This document shows, piece by piece, positions 56,662 through 64,000 of a DNA stretch of 64,000 nt. How positions within the stretch are numbered: position 1 is the stretch's first letter; each line of letters starts with the position of its first letter. The position numbers and the translations under genes are program-made. Origin of the DNA: Diabrotica undecimpunctata (lineage: Eukaryota > Arthropoda > Insecta > Coleoptera > Chrysomelidae); NCBI RefSeq assembly GCF_040954645.1, contig NC_092803.1, positions 8,495,230 to 8,559,229 on the forward strand, given 5' to 3'. The notes beneath the pieces were generated by a model. It made no database searches and was not told the DNA's origin. It saw only the letters and a program-made list of their open reading frames with translations.

Positions 56662-56915
56662 ATTGGTTAGTAAAAGTAAAGTAAAGTTCGTGTAACCTTC
56701 TGGCTAAGGTTTAGTGTTAGGGTTATCAGGTCGCGCAAGCGCCCCTATCATGAGTTAACGACTGCTTTCGTAGCCGGGACCGCTTTACGTGCCCTCCGAA
56801 GCACGGTGGCAGCTCAGTTAAATTAGGAATTGAAAATTTTGTCGGTGCCGGGATTCGAACCCGGGCCTTCCAGCTTGTTAAGCCAGTAACATAGCCACTG
56901 AGCTACGGCTTGGTA
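56662..56915 (-). mobile_element. tRNA-derived SINE
   Basis: Minus strand starts near GCCGTAGCTCAGTGG and carries exact pol III promoter boxes: A box TAGCTCAGTGG (56895-56905) and B box GGTTCGAATCC (56851-56861). The T arm (CCGGG-TTCGAAT-CCCGG) is perfect and the anticodon-type stem can form around TTAACAA, but the acceptor ends do not pair, so it is not a working tRNA. It continues for about 180 bp with GTGCTTCGGAGGGCACGT and GGTCCCGGCTACGA, then GCGCTTGCGCGACC, and ends in an ACTTTACTTTACTTTTAC tail. Imperfect flanking repeats (TTGGTTAGT / TTGGTAAGT) may be a target duplication. Transcription would be by pol III, with mobilisation by a LINE partner. Confidence 0.75.
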
Positions 56916-57126
56916 AGTGATCAGTGTAGTAGTATCTGGGGGCTCGGGAGACTGACACCTTGGAATCCCTGAAGAAGGCATCAAAGAGGATGTCGAAAGC
57001 TCGGCGCAATAATAATCGACGCGGTTCAACCCGGAAGACTGTTGAGATTAATATTAATTCTTGTAATAATATTAATCTTAGCTCTAGGTTGAATTGTACT
57101 AACCGCGGAAATCTTTCGGAGGAATA

Positions 57127-57129
57127 TTA

Positions 57130-57201
<72 letters not shown>
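57127..57201. repeat. (TA)n microsatellite, about 75 bp
   Basis: Alternating T and A directly beside the RTE endonuclease fragment. The two open frames across it are low-complexity artefacts. Confidence 0.93.
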
Positions 57202-57204
<3 letters not shown>

Positions 57205-57214
57205 TGTGTGTATT

Positions 57215-57310
57215 TTCTTTCAGATTTTGCACCATACTAGCTTATGATCACTTTCCCTATCTCTGCCGATGTTATTGCCGTTACATCCAAAATTTCTTTA
57301 TTATATTTCC
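57215..57310 (-). pseudogene. short RTE-like endonuclease fragment
   Basis: Minus strand reads KEILDVTAITSAEIGK(V)I, paralogous to QILDVRVLTLAEIGSDHKLV in the longer fragment at 53720-54430. Only about 25 residues remain, ending at the TA microsatellite. Confidence 0.6.
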
Positions 57311-58017
57311 TTTTTATTTATGAAAAATGTCGTTGGCAATCGTACTAACGAAAAGTGACGGTATAACTCTCACAAAAAATAAATTCAGTTATGATTATTT
57401 TTTCATTAAATATGTGCCACATCCTTCGTCCTTCTATAAAACGAACATTTGATGTCGTCATCTCAAAAAGTGTCATGGAAATGTCTTAATTTTATTGAAA
57501 AAACAAAATCATTCCTCCATCTATATTTAATAGAATCAAAGCCCCGTTAAACATCCTAACTGGTGTTATAGAACAATTTAATAATGTATATATTCGAAAC
57601 GTCTAAACATGGCAGCCCGTCAGAATTCGTTAGAAAAGGGCCCTATCACGATATGCTGTCGCTGCTGCCAGCGGAACAGATATGAAAGCGGGAAAATGGT
57701 GAATTATTTTCTGTCACTCATCGTTTTCTATAAGGATAGCAGGGATGGACTTGGGATTTGATGAGACATTTAGACATAAAGATTAAATCAATGCATATAC
57801 AGCGAAAAAGATAAAGCAAAGTTTGTTTACTGTCAATTCATAAAAAAGCGAAGCTGATTAAATCGCGAGTTAAATGTTACAAAATAAAATGTCTATTTTT
57901 TTCGTTAATAATTCAAAAATTCCACTCATTTTGTCGCGAATATGTAAAAGTTCTACGGTGTGTTTTTATTGTTCCCACTTTCTAATGATCGATGGATTAC
58001 TTTCTTTAGTTCAGTAC
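57311..58017. other. intergenic, nothing recognised
   Basis: AT-rich; open frame at 57874-58128 is not recognised. Confidence 0.4.
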
Positions 58018-58403
58018 TTATTCTTCTTTAAGTACCGTCTCTCAATCGGAGGTTGGATATCATCATCACTATTTTTACTCGTATCTACCCCTAGTCTGAA
58101 GAGTTCTATTGAACTGTATTTAAACTAGTCTCTTAATTGATTCAACCATGACACTTTCCTTCTTCCTCCTCTTATCTTGCCCTGTATTATCAACCTTAGC
58201 ATTCCATATCGCTGTCCTCTCATTACGTGTCCCAGATACTGTAACTTTCTGTTACAATATATAACTGATATTGTTTTCTTTGTTATTATCATATATTTAG
58301 TCTTTTTTATATTTATTTTTTCCCTATTTTTCACAGTAAGTTTCACGCGTGGTTTTGTCAACGAACTAAGAGTATAAGGGCACGTAGAAAGAATAGACGA
58401 CAC
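58018..58403 (-). pseudogene. RTE-like LINE, internally deleted, with 3' end
   Basis: Minus strand: LTVKNREKINIKKTKYMIIT (the block after YADD) joins in frame to VIYCNRKLQYLGHVMRGQRY, then LRLIIQGKIRGGRRKVSWLN, so the segment between is deleted. After a stop, the 3' end reads through CCTCCGATTGAGAGACGGTAC and finishes TTAAAGAAGAATAAG near 58018, the GAA-type tail seen elsewhere in the window. It has no RT catalytic block. Confidence 0.7.
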
Positions 58404-58528
58404 CAGAATCCCAAAAAGAGTATTAAAGAAGAATATCTAGAGCGCTGGTTACCTACATCTCTTGTCTACGCACTGACGCCATTACAGTCTGATTCTTCAT
58501 TGTATACTTGTTTACTCCAGTGTTTAAA

Positions 58529-59586
58529 ATGTCTCCAACAATCGTGAGTCACGCTGATTGTGAAGTACGGGCTGTTATACGATTTCTTAGTGCTAAAGGC
58601 GTAAAACCGATCGATATTCATCGTGAGATCGTTGAAGTTTACGGACAAAACATTATGAGTGATGGAATGGTAAGGAAATGGGCGAGAGCATTTAAAGATG
58701 GCCACACAAATGTGCATGATGAAGAACGGAGTGGGCGTCCTTCTGTCGTTAATGAAAATTTGGTGCAGAAAGTGGACGAAAAGGTGAGAGAAAACAGACG
58801 CTTTACAATTTCATCATTGTCCGACTGCTTTCCTCAGTATTCTCGTAGTGTTTTGTATCGCATTGTTACCGAGAACTTGAATTACCGGAAATTGTGTTCA
58901 CGTTGGGTTCCAAAAATGTTGACGGATTTGCACAAAACCCAACGTTTAGGCAGTGCATTGACTTTCCTTAAGCGGTACCACAGTAAAGGTGAAGATTTTT
59001 TAGACCAAATTGTTACTGGTGACGAAACGGGCCTACGTCACACCAGAATCGAAACAACAATCCATGGAATGGCGACATTCATCATCACCCAAAAGAGTGA
59101 AGTTTAAGCAAACAATTTCTGCCCGGAAAATCATGTGCACAGTTTTTCGGGACAGAAAAGGAGTATTGCTAGTGGAGTTTCTGCCTCGTAATGAGACAAT
59201 CAATGCAGCGTCTTATTGTGAGACATTGAAAAATCTGCGTCGTGCAATCCAGAACAAAAGACGTGGCAAGTTGAGTAAGGGTATTCGTTTTGCTGCATGA
59301 CAATGCCCGTCCACATGTGGCTAATCAGACCAAAGATCTCATCAAATCATTTAAATGGGAAACTCTAGATCATCCTCCATACAGCCCTGATCTGGCGCCC
59401 AGCGACTACCATTTGTTCCAGCACTTGAAGAAACACCTGGGCGGTCAGCGTCTTCAAGACGATAACGAAGTCAAAACATTTGTGATGCAGTGGTTAACAA
59501 GTCAGGCGGCAGAATTTTATCAGGAGGGTATTCAAAAACTGGTGCCACGTTATGACAAGTGCCCAATATTCACGGAAATAATGTAG
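58529..59586 (+). pseudogene. mariner DD34D transposase, frameshifted
   Basis: Near-full-length mariner transposase starting MSPTIVSHADCEVRAVIRFL. HTH region about residues 1-110 (MVRKWARAFKDGHTNVHDEE, RSGRPSVVNENLVQKVDEKV). Catalytic blocks VTGDET (first Asp), LLHDNARPHV (second) and PPYSPDLAPSDYHLFQHLKK (third), with 34 residues between the last two Asp, the mariner hallmark. Frameshifts near 59035-59050 and near 59285 (a T run before the second Asp) split it into three frames. The stop is at 59584-59586. The rest is well conserved, so inactivation is probably not ancient. Confidence 0.88.
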
Positions 59587-59662
59587 AAAAGTAGATTAAG
59601 GTACAGGCTTTCATGTGAAAATAAAATTAATGCCATATCTTTGCACGTCTTTTTTTAATTCC

Positions 59663-59695
59663 AAAACGGTACTTACTTAAAAAACACGCCTCGTA
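59663..59695 (-). repeat. 3' terminal inverted repeat of the DD34D mariner
   Basis: The complement reads TACGAGGCGTGTTTTTTAAG followed by TAAGTACCGTTTT, in the style of mariner ends, about 75 bp after the transposase stop. No partner is found upstream of the gene, where RTE sequence abuts at about 58440, so the element is 5'-truncated. Confidence 0.65.
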
Positions 59696-59699
59696 TATA

Positions 59700-61340
59700 A
59701 AGACTGTTTGTCTTGGTTAGTAGAAGTTGGAGTTATTCAGCCGAGCTTATGGTGGATTCCGGTGTCATTTGCATACCTTATCTCGTTAAAACCTTATTTG
59801 GTAATTAATATTCCTTCACTTTTAGATAGTCTACTAAGAGTCTGCTATCCAGTCTTCTACGACTACTAAAACGTAATGGTCTGGATACATAATAGCCATG
59901 CATAGTCTGGTGCAATACTATGTGGAGTATCAAAGTTTGCATCCTTTCGTTATATCCATTTTATCAATTCTTATGCTGTTCATTTTTGGTAGTAGTTTTT
60001 CATTCGTTTGTTTCTCTTCCCTCTATCTGGATCTGTTTGTGCAACTTACAATTGCTTGCCTATGCTCATTAGTATATTATTTGATTTTTCTGTCTCTTAT
60101 TATTTTGTCGAATAGTATGACCTTTAAATTTTCATTCAAGGTTTACCTCTTACTCTTTAATGTCAATGATCATCATGGTGCTACAGCCCTTAAAGTGCCT
60201 CGACGTTCTCAAGCTTTCTGCGCCATTCTGCTCTATCCCTTGCTTGGATTTTCTATTTGGTAACATCAATCTTCTCAGCATCCTGTGTTAACTCGTTTAT
60301 CTACCTCAGCCTTGGTGTCTACCGTCTTCGTTTACGAAGATGAAGAAGACGTTCGACGTCTTCTTATTTCCACCGGTTGTGCTGTTAAAATATTTCTTAT
60401 CATGTTCTATTCCGGGGCTCGGACTACGGTAGTATCTGTCAATACGGTAATTAAAAAAAGTCTTTTTTTAATTACCGTATTGCCAGACTCCAGTAAAAGC
60501 TCAAGAAGGTATACATTGAATTATGGCATGCAGCATTGGGGGAAATCATTTTTAGAAAATATTTCCGTGAGTTCCGTGAGGCTATAAATTAATACTTACT
60601 GGTTCTTGACTCTTGAGAAAAAAGGAACAAGATTTTAGATCACTGGTTCAATCTCCTACTCTGTCCTCCTCCTCGTTCATCACCCTAGAGATCAGACTCT
60701 TTCCATTTTCTCTCTCATTTCATTATTATGTTTACCATGTTTCTTTTAACCAGCCTGACAGCCATTCGCCTCTCGAAGTCTTCCCGCTCATTTGTCTACC
60801 TCTGGCAGTTAAACAGGTGGGTGGGAACTATAAGTCCTGCCCAATGTAGAAGGTTTCGATTAATTATAGTGGTAATATCTTTTTCACCATACATAGCGAA
60901 CATGGCAAATGTGATGCTATGTGTTATGCCTTCAATATAGAGACACAACTGGATAACTGGATACACGATCACTCGTCACTTAAACATGATAAATTTCTCC
61001 AGAAATGACGGTCCTATCTGAACGTTATAAATAAAAGGTTATTTATCAGAAACAACAATGGAATTCACTTAACAAGAATGAACAATTGAAAAGAATAGTG
61101 TGCATATATAAAAAAAATTACCGGTTTTTCCTTATAATTTTGGAAGATAAACAATGTTTATCCTGTATCTGGAAGAAAGATTCTAAGCTCCTACATGGAC
61201 ATTCTATGCTCTATAAACAAAACATGTGGTCTTGAGAAGAGAAAAGGAATTTGAGAAAATCAATGAGGTCATTTAAGATGAGACCATGAGAAGAATGAAA
61301 TAAGCACAAGACTGGCTGAGAAATAACTGGCTGGGAAAGT
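59700..61340. other. intergenic apart from palindromes
   Basis: No motif-bearing frame that I trust. A stretch near 60170-60250 (HHGATALKVPRRSQAF on the plus strand) has the look of a repeated non-coding LINE 3' region, unproven. Confidence 0.35.
60344..60482. repeat. two adjacent palindromes
   Basis: 60440-60482 is a 43-bp near-perfect palindrome: two 21-nt arms (CAATACGGTAATTAAAAAAAG and its exact complement, here split for length: CAATACGGTA / ATTAAAAAAAG) around a single T. Outer flanks CTGTC / GCCAG extend it with a mismatch. At 60344-60366 AAGAAGACG-TTCGA-CGTCTTCTT forms a second, shorter palindrome. Confidence 0.85.
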
Positions 61341-61351
61341 GACCAACCATT

Positions 61352-61640
61352 GGTGGTACCATTCAGGTACCCTAGGGCCAGTGGGGTTGTTCCCAGATCA
61401 AAACTCTGACATAACTCTTAGGACGGTTGGCCTTTGGTCGATCCCAAAGACCCGATGGAGTTCCTACCAGATCATTACTCTGAAGGAACAACCAGAACGG
61501 TTGGCTTTTCGTCGATACCCAAAGGCCCGGTGGAGTTCCCACCCGATCATTACTCTGCTGGAACTCCCAGGAGGGTATTACCGTTGGCCCTTGGTCAATA
61601 CCTAAAGGCCCGGTGGAGTTTCTACCAGATGAGTAGTCTG
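61352..61640 (+). repeat. 70-85-bp tandem repeat, about four units
   Basis: Units share AAAGGCCCGGTGGAGTTCC, ACCAGATCATTACTCTG, GGAAC(A/T)(A/C)CC and GGTTGGCCTTTGGTCGAT. Unit starts are near 61369, 61444, 61516 and 61601. The array is more GC-rich than its surroundings and is open in two plus frames; one reads repeats of the kind IPKGPVEFPPDHYSAGT. Confidence 0.8.
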
Positions 61641-64000
61641 GCGGAAGTTAATTCTCTCTTGCGGAGTATGCTGTTTTATACCATTGCCGGTGATCCATCT
61701 CCTGCATGCATTGATGGAAGTGGAAGGTAGCGGTGGGTGTTCGTGCGTACTGACTGGTGGTAAGCCGATGGCGGGAGCTGGCAATCCTATCGTTACACAA
61801 TCCTTAATTCAGCCATTTGTACTTATGACCTGAGAATGAAGTGTGTATTGTAGCTCTGGAAACAGGTCATCCAAACTTAGTAAACAGATTATGAGTGAAT
61901 TGTTTTTAATAGTTTATTATTGTTATTTCGTTGTGATTCGCCAGTTGTTTGCAGTTCCAAACTGTAACGGACTAGCAAATAGTAAACTTCATAGTCTGAA
62001 TGTCGCTTGACTGTCATTTTGACATTCCTAGCCTGATGTAAGGACCTTTAACCTTTAACACCGATTCTCACGGTTATTTCGATTTTTGTTTGAAAAAGAC
62101 ACATTTTTTTATTTTGTAAAGGGAAAGCCTTACAAAATATTAACTGTAGTAGTTAAAATAATGTATACAGAAACAATTTTTAAAACAAAATAACATGAAT
62201 TTCATTTGAAAAATAGGCATTTTAGGATATTTTCCATCTGTATTTGAAGATTGTAACAAACCCGAACTGTGAGGGTAGTTCGTCTCTGTTGATCGTTTTC
62301 TAAACACATAAAAATATGACATAGTTTGAGAGACCGCCGTATTTTAGGACCGCTTTGAATAGTTGATGATATGATTATTCATGTTATGAAGTTAATTTAT
62401 GACGGGAGGTAATTTGTAAAACGGGTCGACATTCAATAGAGCTTCAGACGTGAATTGGACGAGAAAATGAGAAAAAGTATATTATGTTTTATTCTCTGAC
62501 GTTATTTACATAGACAAGTTTTATCTGCATTTATCAGGAATTGCTATGAGACGTTGTCAGAGTGTAATTAATGGTTTTGGAGATTTAATGAATAAATCTG
62601 AAGTTAGTTGTTCTTGATGTGTTAAGTTGCATTTATTTCTGAGATTTATAAGAAAATATGATAGCAAGATAAAACAGTTAACTATGACAATCCTTTCATG
62701 AATTGTTCTTATCTGTATTTCCTTCTCTTTGTCATCGTATTCGAAAGTCCTTATACGTTTTAGGGGTGTTGGAGACATAATAATTTTTATTCCCTTTTTA
62801 TTCCTTACTTCCAATTTTATCCGTATTTCGGTAAATGTTCTAATTGTCATTGTTTTTTTTTCTCTTCATATATCTATGATCTGACCGTTCCTACGTTTTT
62901 CTTGTCGATTCTGTTGATGGTAGAAAGTCGAGACTCAACTAGGGATGTAGCACCACTTCTGCTGCTGATGATGATGTATTATTCCGATTCTAAGTTTCTC
63001 TTTTGCTTTTCCATCTCATTTTCTGCGATGCCACCACTTTCATTCGGTATTTTTTAAGTTCTTCTGTGTCAAAACTTATCATATACCCCTCTTTTAAGAG
63101 GCTTCTAACATTGCAGTTGGTTCCAACATTTTAATTCTAAGCTATATCCATTTTCGGTTACTAAGTTTCAATACCTCAGATGCTTGAAAATCATCCACAA
63201 TTTAGATGCATCCACTGACATGAATAATGCATATGTTTGATTGTAAAGTGAATACAAAACAATTAAATTCCCTCAACCCGTCTAGTCACCACAGAAATAT
63301 CAAAATACGGTTTGGAATACATCTCATGACAACTGTCTGGGGGCCGGCCATGCCATTATGGGGGCTAAGTGTCATAAAATATTCAGTATTATCAAATATT
63401 TACATGGAAATCGGCCTGTTGGTAAATACAGAAAGGATCGTGCCGCTGAGTCCCATTGGAAGCCGTTCGAGCAAATACTAAAAATAATCTGTTGCCGAAT
63501 AATAATTTTGAGATGGGTTGAAGCTGACATTTCGGCTATTTATATAAATTGTGTTGTATTAGAGGCGATTTTGTAGACGGACGGGTACAACAATCGGGCA
63601 CAAACAATCAATAATATGCGTTTTAATGCTTTGAGTTAATGCTATAATTGAAGGTTTTTATTTCAAACAACAATTATGCTAAACAATATCGAATTCCTGA
63701 TTATTGTTCTATTTTTAGAATTCACAGCGATACCAAAGAAAGCTAGAATTTAGGCTCATTAGCGCAATGAAATATTTACTAAAAATACTCTTAAAGAACC
63801 ATACCGAATCTCTTCCATAGAAAGTGTGAAATAGATCTAAGTAACTACCAAGATGGATTTAACCTCGAGGACGAGAAATGTGCTTTTTCCAACACAAACT
63901 CTAATACAGAAACGCCTTGAACACCAAAAAAATCTATCTATGCTTCATATATCGATAAGGCTGTGATAAGGTGGCATGGTAAATTATTGAATAAATGCGA
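61641..64000. other. intergenic, nothing recognised
   Basis: Short frames only (up to 97 codons on the minus strand at 62557-62850), no motifs. No repeats with clear ends were found to the window edge. Confidence 0.4.

Noticed and set aside
56845..56909. Candidate tRNA gene on the minus strand (loop TTAACAA, Val-like anticodon)
   Set aside because: The T arm and promoter boxes are good, but the acceptor ends do not pair and the sequence continues into a SINE body with a repeat tail.
56960..57202. 80-codon ORF ending in Tyr-Ile repeats
   Set aside because: Its C-terminal third is translated TA microsatellite.

Overview
The window reads as intergenic chromosome from an arthropod, most likely an insect with a large, repeat-rich genome; a beetle is plausible but the sequence does not settle the species. 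The DNA is strongly AT-rich, long ORFs belong only to transposable elements, and the families present (DD41D and DD34D mariner, pogo/Tigger, piggyBac, hAT, IS630-like, Ty3/gypsy, BEL/Pao, jockey-like and RTE-like LINEs, a Penelope-like piece, a tRNA-derived SINE) are the usual insect set. I found no convincing host protein gene, no functional tRNA or rRNA gene and no CRISPR.

1-6.7 kb: a decayed jockey-like LINE (about 1520-2790) and a complete but dead pogo/Tigger element (4311-5641) with TA target duplication and a well-formed intron near the 3' end of its transposase.

6.8-31.3 kb: a stack of nested insertions. The outer layer is a dead DD41D mariner (6758-31344; about 2.2 kb without its insertions). 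One interval (6929-22572) interrupts its left terminal repeat. This interval holds a second DD41D mariner (7540-21791) with terminal repeats of about 500 bp and an intact 349-codon transposase. That element is split just before its start codon by a full-length Ty3/gypsy element (8468 to about 20038) with near-identical 1.87-kb LTRs, a -1 gag/pol overlap and a 2.8-kb non-coding 3' region. The outer transposase gene is also split by an intact minus-strand BEL/Pao element (23502-30263) with LTRs that look identical and a CTGAG target duplication. The layers give an insertion order: outer mariner, then the unresolved insertion, then inner mariner, then gypsy, with BEL also recent.

31.3-47.3 kb: a graveyard of remnants: a hAT 5' end, an overlapping mosaic of Penelope-like, IS630-like and mariner pieces, an internally deleted jockey-like LINE, several RTE-like LINE pieces (one a 93-bp 3'-end insertion with a 12-bp target duplication), a 1.1-kb LTR-like unit and a 5'-truncated piggyBac element.

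47.3-64 kb: inverted and direct copies of a short repeat (48.74-49.34 kb), a dead IS630-like transposase, RTE endonuclease and C-terminal pieces, a tRNA-derived SINE, (TA)n microsatellites, a 5'-truncated DD34D mariner, a 43-bp near-perfect palindrome and a 70-85-bp tandem repeat. The last 2.3 kb holds nothing I can name.

Three coding units look intact: the gypsy gag/pol pair, the BEL polyprotein and the inner DD41D transposase. They are independent mobile elements and do not form a shared pathway.
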